Assembly: GCA_026989395.1 (NCBI GenBank)
Contig: JALSJK010000086.1
Span: 1-64,000 of the forward strand
DNA from: Methylomonas sp.
Lineage (GTDB): Bacteria; Pseudomonadota; Gammaproteobacteria; Methylococcales; Methylomonadaceae
DNA length: 64,000 nt
Direction of reading: 5' to 3'
Position numbers and translations under genes: made by a program
The notes under the pieces: model-generated
What the model was told of the DNA's origin: nothing
Seen by the model: only the letters and a program-made list of their open reading frames with translations
Databases searched by the model: none
In this document: positions 19,589 to 29,034 of the stretch, piece after piece
Position numbering within the stretch: position 1 is the first letter of the stretch
How the letters are laid out: every line of letters starts with the position of its first letter

Positions 19589-22438
19589 ATGAATTATTTA
19601 TTGCACGGACTAAAGTCTACAACATTATTTTTTATACTCTGCATATACAGCTTTAATGCGCAAGCAGCAGAACATTGTGCTGATCAATATTATATTGATG
19701 TCACACTACCTAATGAGGCTCGATGGGATATGTGTTGGGAACATCGTAATCGCGAAGGTATTGTGCTTCATCATGTCTATTACACTCCAAAAGGAGGTAA
19801 TCGAGAGCTGGTTTTGTATCAGGCCAGTATTGCCCAGATTTTTGTGCCATATAATGATAATGGCGCACGTTATCATGATGTATCGGATTATGGTATTGGC
19901 GGCAGTTACATGCTTGATCTGAAGCCTGCGGATTGCCCAGGGGGATCATTATTAGCCTTTTCAGGGAAAAATGTTATTTGTCAGCAAACCCAGAAGAAGG
20001 ATTTTGCTCATCATGCTGGTTCGGACTCCCTTCAAGGCGATGCCTTGAGTATATTAAGTGTTTCCGGTGTTGGCGCTTATTATTATATCCCACAGTGGAT
20101 TTTTCATGATGATGGCACTATCGAGCCGGTAATGGGAGCAACTGGCTCATTACAACGGTTTGGTGATGCGACAGAAACCTCGCATGGTTGGCCAATCAGT
20201 CAAAATCGAGTTGGTTTGGCGCATTTGCACAATTACTACTGGCGATTGGATTTTGATTTAGGCACATCAAGGACGGATGATTTTGTTGAAGAGATAAATC
20301 ACACGCTAAGTTCAGGCAAGCGGATTCGGTCAACAACCCGGTTTTCATCTGAAGTCGCAAGGGAAGTTAATCCTGCAACATTGAGATCATGGCGAATTGT
20401 TGATGGCGCCAATACTAATACAAATGGTCATGCCAAATCATTTGAATTTTTATTGCAAGAAACCGGGCATAAAGATAAAGGACCCAGCTCAGAACCTTAC
20501 ACTTTAAATGATTTCTTTGTGACCAGTGCCAATAATTGTGAGATTTTTGCATCACATAACCCTACCACGAATGGTTGTAAGCGAAATTTGGCGGAATTTG
20601 TAAATGGTGAAAATATTACTAATGAGGACATTATTGTTTGGGTAGGAGTCACTTTTTATCACATGCCAAGGGTTGAAGATGCACCTCATATGGATGCTCA
20701 CTGGAATCATTTTCATATTGTTCCCAGAGATTGGCATGCGAAAAATCCTTTGGGTAATGGTGATGCTGGGCCTGGAAATACCCCGCCTGTAATTTCAAAC
20801 CCTGGTAATCAGATTAATCAGGTAGGCGATATCATTAACCTGGCAATTTCTGCGACTGATGCTGATGGGGATACCCTTAGCTTTTCAGCAAATAATCTTC
20901 CGGCCGGACTCACAATCGATAGTTCAACAGGAGTTATTTCAGGAACTTTAGTAACTGCATCAGATGGGCTTGATGTTACTGTTAATGTTAGCGATGCCAG
21001 TGAAATCAGCAGTATTTTATTTAACTGGCAGGTTAATGATGGCAATACGGGAGGGGGAAATACACTTTTTTCTGATGATTTTGAATCTGATTTGGGCTGG
21101 CAAGTTAATCCTACTGGCTTAGATACGGCAACGACTGGTAAGTGGCAACGAGCGGATGCCGAAATTACAGAATACCGGGGTTCTGCTATCCAGCTTGGTG
21201 ACTCGCATAGTGGAAATTTTCATCTTGTTACGGAAGCAAGATCAGGTGGACGGCTGGGTGCAGCAGATATTGATTCCGGGGTTACTGCAATTATTTCCCC
21301 GACAATTGCTATTCCGGCAACTGGTGATTATGAGTTATCCCTATTCTATTATTTCTCCCATTTATCAAATGGGAATACTGATGATTTTCTGAAAATCACT
21401 ATCAAAGGGGATAATAATCAAACGGTTATTTTAAACAAAAAAGGTAACAGCAGCTTGGTTGCCGGCAGCTGGACCAAGTTAACGCAATCATTGAATTCCT
21501 TTTCCGGTCAGAACATTCGTATCTTAATTGAGTCGGCAGATGGCGGTTCTCCAAGCTTGATAGAGTCAGGAGTGGATGATGTGCTAATCAAGAAAACTGG
21601 TGATACAGTAAATCAAGCACCTCAGATTGCCAACCCCGGTGATCAATCCAATGTCGTTGGTGAATCAATCAATTTAGCAATACAAGCAACTGATTCTGAT
21701 GGTGATTCTTTAAATTATACAGCAACAAATTTACCCCCCGGGCTATCCATCAATACCAATAGTGGTTTGATTTCAGGTGCAGTCCTGGCAAATGCTGTTG
21801 GTTCTCACAATGTTACCGTTACTGTTACAGATGGTGTTGAAAATGCAAACGCCACTTTCACATGGCGCATTGAAAGCGATAATGGCAATGTTGAGCCAAT
21901 TGTTTTTAATGATGATTTTGAAACTGAAATGGGCTGGGTAGTCAATCAAAATGGTTCTGATACAGCGACACGGGGACAATGGGAGCGTGGTAACGCCGAG
22001 GAAACAACTTATCAAGGAACCACATTGCAAGTAGGCAATTCTGTCAGTGGTTCTAATCATTTAGTTACTGGCAGGCCTGCCGGTGGTTACGTTGGTCAGT
22101 ATGATATTGACTCAGGAAAGACATCAATTATTTCCCCGGAGATTAGTTTACCGGCCAATGGTGAATATGAATTATCATTCTCATATTATTTTGCACATCT
22201 TTATAATTCTGATGCTAATGATATTTTTAGGGTGACTATTCAAGGGTCAAACAATACTGAAGTTGTTTTAACCAAAAATGGCAGCAATGAAACCTGGCCT
22301 GGATCATGGGAAGTATTTTCTACGTCATTATCCAGTTTCGCTGGTCAAACAATAAGAATCTTGATCGAAGCTTCAGATGCCGCTAGCCCCAGCCTGGTTG
22401 AGGCAGGCGTAGATAATGTTTTGATCAAAAGAAATTAG
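19589..22438 (+). CDS. Exported multidomain copper amine oxidase-like protein
   Basis: The ATG at 19589 is preferred over a TTG 39 bp upstream because the signal peptide then fits; 949 residues. Residues 28-388 are an amine oxidase catalytic domain with all expected functional positions. Base Asp97 is in YHDVSDYGIG, the TPQ-precursor Tyr164 in VGAYYY, copper ligands His212 and His214 in AHLHNYYWRLDFDL, and His358 in YHMPRVED. The residues flanking the tyrosine (A and Y) differ from the usual N-Y-D/E. Then come two repeats of an Ig-like He_PIG domain (about 400-490, 677-767) plus a 175-residue DDFE-LGW jelly-roll-like module (493-670, 771-949). The usual N2/N3 domains are absent. Predicted reaction: primary amine plus O2 to aldehyde, ammonia and H2O2, outside the cytoplasm. 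Confidence 0.8.
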   Translation: MNYLLHGLKSTTLFFILCIYSFNAQAAEHCADQYYIDVTLPNEARWDMCWEHRNREGIVLHHVYYTPKGGNRELVLYQASIAQIFVPYNDNGARYHDVSDYGIGGSYMLDLKPADCPGGSLLAFSGKNVICQQTQKKDFAHHAGSDSLQGDALSILSVSGVGAYYYIPQWIFHDDGTIEPVMGATGSLQRFGDATETSHGWPISQNRVGLAHLHNYYWRLDFDLGTSRTDDFVEEINHTLSSGKRIRSTTRFSSEVAREVNPATLRSWRIVDGANTNTNGHAKSFEFLLQETGHKDKGPSSEPYTLNDFFVTSANNCEIFASHNPTTNGCKRNLAEFVNGENITNEDIIVWVGVTFYHMPRVEDAPHMDAHWNHFHIVPRDWHAKNPLGNGDAGPGNTPPVISNPGNQINQVGDIINLAISATDADGDTLSFSANNLPAGLTIDSSTGVISGTLVTASDGLDVTVNVSDASEISSILFNWQVNDGNTGGGNTLFSDDFESDLGWQVNPTGLDTATTGKWQRADAEITEYRGSAIQLGDSHSGNFHLVTEARSGGRLGAADIDSGVTAIISPTIAIPATGDYELSLFYYFSHLSNGNTDDFLKITIKGDNNQTVILNKKGNSSLVAGSWTKLTQSLNSFSGQNIRILIESADGGSPSLIESGVDDVLIKKTGDTVNQAPQIANPGDQSNVVGESINLAIQATDSDGDSLNYTATNLPPGLSINTNSGLISGAVLANAVGSHNVTVTVTDGVENANATFTWRIESDNGNVEPIVFNDDFETEMGWVVNQNGSDTATRGQWERGNAEETTYQGTTLQVGNSVSGSNHLVTGRPAGGYVGQYDIDSGKTSIISPEISLPANGEYELSFSYYFAHLYNSDANDIFRVTIQGSNNTEVVLTKNGSNETWPGSWEVFSTSLSSFAGQTIRILIEASDAASPSLVEAGVDNVLIKRN

Positions 22439-22448
22439 GATACTGTCT

Positions 22449-22530
22449 GTGGTAATGGGAAGTTGGCTCCGTTAACGATTATTTTTTGTTGCGCCCTAAT
22501 GTGCCTCAAAAGATGAGTTCAATTTCCCGC
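22449..22530. repeat. Family E element, degenerate copy 2
   Basis: It shares AATGGGAA, TTGCGCC, GTGCCTCAAAAGAT and ATTTCCC in the same order as 1076-1220, with weaker similarity. The 369-bp gap between the amine oxidase gene and the ATPase gene holds this element and the family C copy. Confidence 0.45.
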
Positions 22531-22616
22531 TTGCCTGGCTGTGAATTTTATAGCCACAGGTTTCTTTCTGGAGAAGGATTGTTGTGAACGCAATCAGGTT
22601 TTGCTATTAGGGACGC

Positions 22617-22765
22617 GCGCGGAATAAATTCGACAACTGGCGTAGGATTTTTATTTGTCTTCAAGGCGTGATAATAGCCGCATAGCAACAAGCTATGCAG
22701 CTATTTTTACAACGCAGCAGACGAATGAAAAGATATGCAAATTGTGCTCAAGTTATTTCATGTGC
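22617..22765. repeat. Family C inverted-repeat element, copy 2 (about 149 bp)
   Basis: Begins GCGCGGAATAAATTCGACAACTGGCG and ends AAGTTATTTCATGTGC. The centre is the hairpin AGCCGCATAGC-AACAA-GCTATGCAGCT. This is the best-preserved copy of the family. Confidence 0.85.
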
Positions 22766-22807
22766 GTCGTCAAGCAACAGCGGGAGTTTTCAACAAGAAA
22801 ATGCTTT

Positions 22808-24253
22808 TTAACGCCGGCCACCAAGTAAAGAGCCTAAAATTCCTCGAATAATTTGCCTGCCAAGTTGGCTGCCGATGCTTCTGGCAGCACTTTTCAGCAT
22901 GGCTTCACCAACACTTTGCCGGCCACGCGAACGTTTGGATTTCTTGGGTTCATCTTGTTGTTCTTCTGCCTGCTGTTCGGCCCGCTGTTTTAATAATTCA
23001 TAAGCTGACTCCCTGTCAATTTCCTGCTCGTATTTACCATGCAGCGGTGACCGGGAAATAAATTCTTTTCTTTGTACATCAGAAATCGGACCGATTTGAG
23101 ATTCAGGTGGTCTGACCAAGACCCTTTCTACTGGCGTTGGACTACCATCCGGATTTAATGTTGAAACCAAAGCTTCACCGGTTTTTAACTCGGTAATAAC
23201 AGATTCGGTATCTAGCTTTGGATTGGCGCGGAATGTTTCGGCAACGGCTTTAATAACTTTTTTGTCTTTCGGGGTATAGGCCCGTAATGCGTGTTGAATT
23301 TTCAAACCTAACTGCCCCAAAATATCTTCAGGAACATCGAGCGGACTTTGGCTAATGAAATAAACCCCAACTCCTTTGGAGCGAATTAAGCGCACAATTT
23401 GTTCGATTTTTTCAATTAAAACCCTTGGGGCATTATCAAATAGCAGATGCGCTTCGTCAAAAAACAATACCAGTTTTGGTGCCTCAGCATCACCAACTTC
23501 AGGAAACGTTTCAAAAATTTCTGAAAGCAGCCATAAAAGGAAAGTAGCATATAATTTCGGGGAATTATTGCTTAGCTCTGTCGCATCAAGAATACTGATC
23601 ACGCCATTGCCGGAAAAATCAGTTTTGCATAAATCATCCAGTAGAATTGCCGGTTCGCCAAAAAACTGTTCTGCACCTTGTTCTTCCAGAACTAACAGAC
23701 GGCGCTGAATTGCGCCAATACTCGCCGAGGAAATATTGCCATATTCTGAACGCAGTTCCTTGGCGTTATCGCCCATCCAACTTAGCATCGACCGAAGGTC
23801 TTTAAGATCCAGTAACAACAAGCCTTCATCATCAGCAATTTTAAAACAGCTGTAGATTACCCCGGACTGGGTATCGTTCAATTCCAGAAGATTACTGAGC
23901 AGTAAAGGACCTATATCAGAAATTGTGCTTCGAACTGGATGACCAGTTTTGCCAAAAACATCCCAAAATATGGCGGGGTTACCACGGAAGTTGAAATCTT
24001 TTATTCCGATTTTGTTGATGCGATCAGTGATTTTATCATGGGGTTTTCCCGGAGTCGTGATGCCAGAAAGATCCCCTTTGATATCAGCAAGAAAAACTGG
24101 CACGCCAATTCGGGAAAATCCTTCAGCAAGGATTTGCAGTGACACAGTTTTTCCACTCCCTGTTGCACCTGAAATCATTCCATGTCGATTACCCATTGCA
24201 GCATTCATCATCACTTGATGAGTGTCACTGCCTCCAATCAAAATTTCCTTCAT
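22808..24253 (-). CDS. HerA/YjgR-family (DUF853) ATPase
   Basis: 481 residues. Walker A GATGSGKT lies at 29-36 (HGMISGATGSGKTVSLQ), then FLADIKGDLSG, and Walker B LVLFFDEAHLLF in the middle. SKGVGVYFISQSPLDVP is the DUF853 signature after Walker B. The C-terminus is Lys/Arg/Gln-rich and ends in a Gly-rich hydrophobic stretch (GRQIIRGILGSLLGGRR). YjgR-type proteins belong to the HerA-FtsK superfamily; their cellular role is not established. The gene stands alone on the minus strand between the amine oxidase cluster and a small lipoprotein gene. Confidence 0.88.
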   Translation of the reverse strand: MKEILIGGSDTHQVMMNAAMGNRHGMISGATGSGKTVSLQILAEGFSRIGVPVFLADIKGDLSGITTPGKPHDKITDRINKIGIKDFNFRGNPAIFWDVFGKTGHPVRSTISDIGPLLLSNLLELNDTQSGVIYSCFKIADDEGLLLLDLKDLRSMLSWMGDNAKELRSEYGNISSASIGAIQRRLLVLEEQGAEQFFGEPAILLDDLCKTDFSGNGVISILDATELSNNSPKLYATFLLWLLSEIFETFPEVGDAEAPKLVLFFDEAHLLFDNAPRVLIEKIEQIVRLIRSKGVGVYFISQSPLDVPEDILGQLGLKIQHALRAYTPKDKKVIKAVAETFRANPKLDTESVITELKTGEALVSTLNPDGSPTPVERVLVRPPESQIGPISDVQRKEFISRSPLHGKYEQEIDRESAYELLKQRAEQQAEEQQDEPKKSKRSRGRQSVGEAMLKSAARSIGSQLGRQIIRGILGSLLGGRR

Positions 24254-24331
24254 AAGGTCTCCGATTTTAAAGCACTAAAATGTTAAATCTGTTTTTACAG
24301 CATTCATTATATTTTCAAAAAAAGGGATTTT

Positions 24332-24763
24332 TTACATGCTATGGTGTTTATAAATTACGGTATGGTTATCGCGTGGGTCTTTTGATTTTTTCATGGCTTT
24401 GCCTTGATCAATGCGTTCTTGTGTATATTTGGCGATCATTTGTTCCCAGCTGGAAAATTCACGGTATTCCTTGACGCCCAAAGCCTTGCGATCCTGAAAA
24501 ATTTGTTTGCCAACCTCAATGATTTCATCCGGGGTTTTACCGTCCACCAAACTAAGAAATTCATCATCATCGCGATAGGTATCACGCATAGACCAAAAAG
24601 AAACTTCAAATTCAATGCGCTTATCAACCGGTAAATAGCTTCTAATACCCTTAACAGAGCGATATGCAGTTCGGGTTGAAGAGCCATTAATCTGATTACT
24701 CCTGCCACAACCAATAACAACTAGAAAGCTGATAACAAGTATAGATACAGATATTTTCCTCAT
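24332..24763 (-). CDS. Small predicted lipoprotein of unknown function
   Basis: 143 residues. The N-terminus ISVSILVISFLVVIGCGRS is a lipoprotein signal peptide with lipobox VIGC. The mature part is charged and mostly helical (FWSMRDTYRDDDEFLSLVDGKTPDEIIEVGKQIF), with a basic tail. It resembles small DUF6694-type lipoproteins by layout only. It is probably a separate transcript from the DUF853 ATPase, 78 bp apart on the same strand. Confidence 0.6.
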   Translation of the reverse strand: MRKISVSILVISFLVVIGCGRSNQINGSSTRTAYRSVKGIRSYLPVDKRIEFEVSFWSMRDTYRDDDEFLSLVDGKTPDEIIEVGKQIFQDRKALGVKEYREFSSWEQMIAKYTQERIDQGKAMKKSKDPRDNHTVIYKHHSM

Positions 24764-24978
24764 AATTTAAACCTCTAAAATTATATAATTAAATATATCA
24801 ACATTTACTTTTTGTTATTATTGCTGTTGATTTTTTATGAAAGATGCTTGGTAAAACTTGCTTTTTTAGCCACTAGGCTTTATTTCAAACAACAGTCTTA
24901 GCAAATGCCGCAGTTTTATTTCGTTTATAGAAACAAAGTAAAATACTCGGCTATTATAAACCGATTAGCCAGGATGCC

Positions 24979-26715
24979 ATGCTGGAATTTATTCAAAAAT
25001 TAATACAGCGATATCGCTCAATTTTAATGAGCGGGGACTTAGAAGATTCGACCAAGGAGAGTTACCAGGATAGAATTGATTCTCTGAGTCTTGCAGAAGC
25101 CTTTTTAAAAAAAGGCATTTTAAACAAAGACCAGAAACAACATCCAATTCAAATAGCGGTGATAGGACCTACCCAGGCCGGAAAAAGTTCCGTGGTCAAC
25201 CTGCTGTTAGATAGCAGCGCTGCAGGAGTAAGCGCTTTGGCTGGTTACACGGCACATCCACAAAGTTTTGCCATAAATTTGAAGGATCAGGAATTTATCT
25301 GGCTTGAAAATTATTTTTCTCCCTTCAAGAAAGTACAACAAAGTCAGTTAAGCCACGATGCTTATAATCGTTTTTCCATTACCCATGTCAATTCTAAATC
25401 ATTGCCATCCGGCATGTTATGGGATTCGGCAGACTTTGATTCAATTGATGCGATACAATACCGGGAGGGTGTGCTAAAAACGATTGCATTGGCAGATGTT
25501 ATCGTACTGGTAGTCAGTAAAGAAAAATATGCTGATCAGTCAGTCTGGGAAATCATGAAACTGATTGAAGGTTTCGGTCAGCCAACTTTAATAATTGTCA
25601 ACAAATTGCTTGAAGACAGTCAAGATATTGTTTTGAGGTCGCTGGAAGAAAAATGGCGTCAATCTCGCAAGGATAATTTACCGGCTGTAATTCCTCTGTA
25701 TTATCAGAAACAAGGATCACCTGCTGCGGATCAACTAGACAGAGCCTTGATTAATCGGCTTTTCAGCAAGCATCAACGCAAGCAGCATGAACAGTATCAA
25801 TTCCAATTTTTAAAACAACATTGGCCAGATTGGGTTGAACCAGTGAGGGCGGAATTTACTGTAGCCGATGAATGGCAGGGAATTATCGATAATTGTCTAA
25901 AAGATGCAATGGTTAGTTACCAGCGTGATTATCTGGATCATCCTAACCATTATGAAACTTTTCAAAATGCACTTGCTAAATTATTAACCCTGCTTGAGCT
26001 TCCCGGCATTGCCAAGGCAATGGCGAAAACCCGCAGGGTTCTGACATGGCCGGCAAGAAAAATTTTTGGTATTGGATCGAAATCCAGAAAGACTGCAGAA
26101 CATAGCCATGAAGTGGCATTGCTCAACCAGATTGCTGAACATTTTTTGATACAAGTGGCAGATCAGGTGCTAGACAGAATGGAAAAAGAGCCTGAAAAGC
26201 GGCAATGGTGGAAAGAGGTCAACGCGCTTTTACGCCAACAGCGTGAACAGATTCTGGAGCAATTTCAATTATCAGTGAATGCATATCATCAGGATTTTTC
26301 ACAAGAAATAGAATCAACTGCACAGCGTTTATACAATAAGCTGGATGATCAGCCTGCAATTTTAAATACTTTGAGGGCAACACGTGTTACTACCGATGCA
26401 GCAGCCCTGGCTTTGGCTTTATATACAGGAGGCATCGGTTTACATGACTTAATTGTTGCGCCTGCTATGTTATCAGTTACGTCAATACTGGCAGAAAGCT
26501 CCATCGGAGCCTATATGCATCGACTGGAAGCTGAGTTAAAAAAGAAGCAGCACGATACCGTCAAAGAGAAATTGTTTGCAACAATTTTAAGACGATCATT
26601 AACGTTATTTCCCAAAATGATGCACAAAGATCGGTATTTCAATATTTCTCCAGAACAATTAGAACAAGCTGAACAACAACTCAAACAAAAACCACATGGA
26701 TTACAATTATTCTGA
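24979..26715 (+). CDS. GTPase of a paired GTPase system, protein 1
   Basis: 578 residues. P-loop GPTQAGKSS at 63-71, a G3-like DSADFD at 149-154 and a G4-like VNKL at 207-210, where the usual Asp of NKxD is missing. The remainder is helical with charged coiled-coil-like stretches (QLSVNAYHQDFSQEIESTAQRL) and a hydrophobic region at about 470-500 (AAALALALYTGGIGLHDLIVAPAML) that could touch membrane. This layout is reminiscent of dynamin-like or YcjX/YfjP-type membrane GTPases, but no named family can be assigned with certainty. Its 3' end overlaps the second GTPase gene by 20 bp. Confidence 0.7.
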   Translation: MLEFIQKLIQRYRSILMSGDLEDSTKESYQDRIDSLSLAEAFLKKGILNKDQKQHPIQIAVIGPTQAGKSSVVNLLLDSSAAGVSALAGYTAHPQSFAINLKDQEFIWLENYFSPFKKVQQSQLSHDAYNRFSITHVNSKSLPSGMLWDSADFDSIDAIQYREGVLKTIALADVIVLVVSKEKYADQSVWEIMKLIEGFGQPTLIIVNKLLEDSQDIVLRSLEEKWRQSRKDNLPAVIPLYYQKQGSPAADQLDRALINRLFSKHQRKQHEQYQFQFLKQHWPDWVEPVRAEFTVADEWQGIIDNCLKDAMVSYQRDYLDHPNHYETFQNALAKLLTLLELPGIAKAMAKTRRVLTWPARKIFGIGSKSRKTAEHSHEVALLNQIAEHFLIQVADQVLDRMEKEPEKRQWWKEVNALLRQQREQILEQFQLSVNAYHQDFSQEIESTAQRLYNKLDDQPAILNTLRATRVTTDAAALALALYTGGIGLHDLIVAPAMLSVTSILAESSIGAYMHRLEAELKKKQHDTVKEKLFATILRRSLTLFPKMMHKDRYFNISPEQLEQAEQQLKQKPHGLQLF

Positions 26716-28327
26716 TTTAGTTTCCAGGGCCAAGCAGTGGGCTAAAGAAGCAGTACAGGCTGGTTGGCTTTCTGAGAAAGATGCCAAGCCCTTGCTTGAG
26801 TTTGATGAGCGCACGCCAGACTCTTTATTTGCCGAATCACATTCCCGGCCTTTAATTGTGGCTTTCCTGGGAGGTAGTGGCGTTGGAAAGAGCACTTTAT
26901 TAAATCGGCTCGCTGGTAAGGAAATTGCCAGAACCGGCGTGGAACGGCCAACTTCAAAAGAAGTCACATTATATCGGCATCATTCGGTTGAATTGTCTAA
27001 ATTACCTGAGTCTTTGCCAATCGACAAAATTAAAGTGTCAACTCACGATGATGAAAGTAAGAAAAATATTATCTGGATTGATATGCCTGATTTTGACAGT
27101 ACCGAAGCCAAAAACAGGGATCTGGTTTTAGGCTGGCTGCCACATATCGATGTGTTGATTTATGTGGTCAGTCCAGAGCGTTATCGGGATAACAAGGCTT
27201 GGCAGATTTTGCTGGTTGAAGGTGGCCGGCATGCCTGGATTTTTGTTTTGAACCAATGGGATAGGGGGCAGCCGGAACAATATGACGATTTCATTAAACA
27301 ACTCAAGAAAGCAGGATTTGAAAATCCGATTGTTTATCGCACCAGTTGCCTCTCAGATCCATCAATAACGACACAGGATGAATTTGCAAAATTGCAAACG
27401 ACTATTGAAGGGCTGGCCAATGAGCATGTTATCGGACAGCTTGAATCAAGAGGATTGCTGGTAAGGCAAATTGACTTGAAAGAAAAACTCCAAAGCAGTA
27501 TGGAAAAAACGGGATCACCAGACGGGTTTAATCAACTAATCAAGCATTGGCAATCCAGTTGGCCCGAAACCGTTAAACTTCTTCAGGAAGGCTTTGAATG
27601 GCCTTTGCAAATTATGGCGGGATATTATGCGCAGCAGGCCGGACATTTACTGCCAAAATACAAAAAACAAACCAATACAGAATCAGAACCCGTCAATCAA
27701 AAGTCGATACTTTGGGATGAGTGGGCACAGAGTCGTTTCACTGATAAGCTGGATGAATTAATTGTTAAGGCAGATCAATTACAGTTACCAGTAAAACCAA
27801 TTAAACAATTGCTTTTATCCTATCGGGATAAAGCTGCAAAAATTGTTCATGAGCAAACGGAATTGGCAGCTCGTCAGGCGTTGGTTAACCCTGGAAACAA
27901 GCTACAGCGCTTTTTTATGAAATTTGCGCGTTTTTGTGAGTTTGTTTTACCGTTAGCAGCCATTTCCTGGGTAAGTTATCAGGTACTAAAAGGTTTTTAT
28001 GACAGCAGTATGACCGACGAAGCCTATTTAGGAACTGATTTTGCCATTCACAGCGGAATTTTGATTGCGCTATCGTGGTTACTGCCTTTTTTCCTGAGAA
28101 AACAGTTAAAACCTTCATTGGAAAAAACTGCGTTAAAAGGGCTAAAACAAGGTCTTGAACAGGCAATGGCAAAAATTGAGGTCGAAGTTGAGTCGGCGAT
28201 AAAGCAAGTTTCCGAACAAAGGGAGCAATTGATTGCAAAAGCTGAGCCAATTCTAGAGCAATGTGAACAGCAACCTCCATCGAAACCGGTTAAAGAAACA
28301 GAAACACTAAAAAGAATGCTGGTTTAA
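26696..28327 (+). CDS. GTPase of a paired GTPase system, protein 2, with two C-terminal membrane helices
   Basis: 543 residues. P-loop GGSGVGKST at 59-67, Switch I region with TSKEVTLYRH, G3 IDMPDFDST and G4 NQWD. Late in the protein two hydrophobic helices (FVLPLAAISWVSYQVL; SGILIALSWLLPFFL) precede a long charged helix (EQAMAKIEVEVESAIKQVSEQREQLIAKAEPILEQ). The paired arrangement and the shared overall plan suggest the two proteins form a heteromer on the inner membrane, as some bacterial dynamin-like pairs do. This is inference. No neighbour hints at the process served. Confidence 0.72.
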   Translation: MDYNYSDLVSRAKQWAKEAVQAGWLSEKDAKPLLEFDERTPDSLFAESHSRPLIVAFLGGSGVGKSTLLNRLAGKEIARTGVERPTSKEVTLYRHHSVELSKLPESLPIDKIKVSTHDDESKKNIIWIDMPDFDSTEAKNRDLVLGWLPHIDVLIYVVSPERYRDNKAWQILLVEGGRHAWIFVLNQWDRGQPEQYDDFIKQLKKAGFENPIVYRTSCLSDPSITTQDEFAKLQTTIEGLANEHVIGQLESRGLLVRQIDLKEKLQSSMEKTGSPDGFNQLIKHWQSSWPETVKLLQEGFEWPLQIMAGYYAQQAGHLLPKYKKQTNTESEPVNQKSILWDEWAQSRFTDKLDELIVKADQLQLPVKPIKQLLLSYRDKAAKIVHEQTELAARQALVNPGNKLQRFFMKFARFCEFVLPLAAISWVSYQVLKGFYDSSMTDEAYLGTDFAIHSGILIALSWLLPFFLRKQLKPSLEKTALKGLKQGLEQAMAKIEVEVESAIKQVSEQREQLIAKAEPILEQCEQQPPSKPVKETETLKRMLV

Positions 28328-28815
28328 TACTTCCTTAGAATCTATTTGATGGATAGGTATTGGTATCATGAATATGGGAAGGGGCTGTTCATCATGGCCA
28401 GAAAATTTAAAAGAGCTTAAAGGAAAAAAAACCGCTATTTCTTTAGCGCATACTATACGTGACCAAAGTCATTCTTCTTTGGGTATCAATGCAACTAGAA
28501 AGTTGGATTTTATCTATTTTGGTATTTCTACTATTCTTATAATTGCGTTTGTTTTTACCGTACGCACATGAGTATAAAGAAGCTATCAATTGCATGCAGT
28601 TAACCGCCGAAAGCGTCACATCTTTTGCAAAAAGCCGCAAAAGCTGTCTACTTCCGGCGTCAGTTAATGCAGGCGTTATGCATTCCTTAGCTGAGCTCAT
28701 CTCTGATATTCAAAGGTGACCTAAAAGGATTAGGTTGGAGTAACTTAGCTCATTATAGTGCCAGGCCGGTTCTGATCTGATGGCGATTCGTAACGTAAGA
28801 AACAGGAATTGATCA
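28328..28815. other. Intergenic stretch at left border of restriction-modification island
   Basis: 488 bp without a convincing gene. A 67-codon open frame (28368-28571) has a hydrophobic end but no ribosome-binding site worth trusting. A short palindrome CTTTTGC-N-GCAAAAG lies near 28620-28645. Base composition rises in G+C just before hsdM, marking the likely edge of transferred DNA. Confidence 0.5.
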
Positions 28816-29034
28816 ATGACAAGCACCCAACAACGCGCCGCCCTGCAACGCCAGATCTGGCAAATCGCCAACGATGTACGCGGCGCAGTCGATGGCTGGG
28901 ATTTCAAGCAGTATGTGCTCGGCACCCTGTTTTATCGTTTTATTAGTGAAAACTTTGCCAACTACATCGAAGGCGGTGATGATAGCATCAATTATGAGAA
29001 ATGGACCCTATCGATTGGACTGTCCAATCGATAG
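28816..29034 (+). pseudogene. hsdM: hsdM fragment: N-terminal stub of a type I DNA methyltransferase
   Basis: Only the first 60 residues or so are HsdM-like (QRQIWQIANDVRGAVDGWDFKQYVLGTLFYRFISENF...GDDSINYE). A complete HsdM has about 500. The SAM-binding and NPPF catalytic motifs are missing. The reading frame runs into a perfect 49-bp palindrome (28997-29045) and stops; on the other side the sequence is hsdS. About 1.4 kb has therefore been lost and no functional methyltransferase can be made. Confidence 0.88.

Noticed and set aside
20552-22060. Minus-strand open frames inside the amine oxidase gene
   Set aside because: Shadows of a strongly coding plus-strand gene; no domain resemblance.
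28368-28571. 67-codon open frame between the GTPase pair and hsdM
   Set aside because: No convincing ribosome-binding site, no family resemblance; a hydrophobic tail alone is not enough.
28590-28690. Possible integron attC-like or attachment site near GTTAACCGCC...GCAGGCGTTATGC
   Set aside because: The GTTRRRY core is not matched and the imperfect arms are not arranged as attC; no integrase is present.
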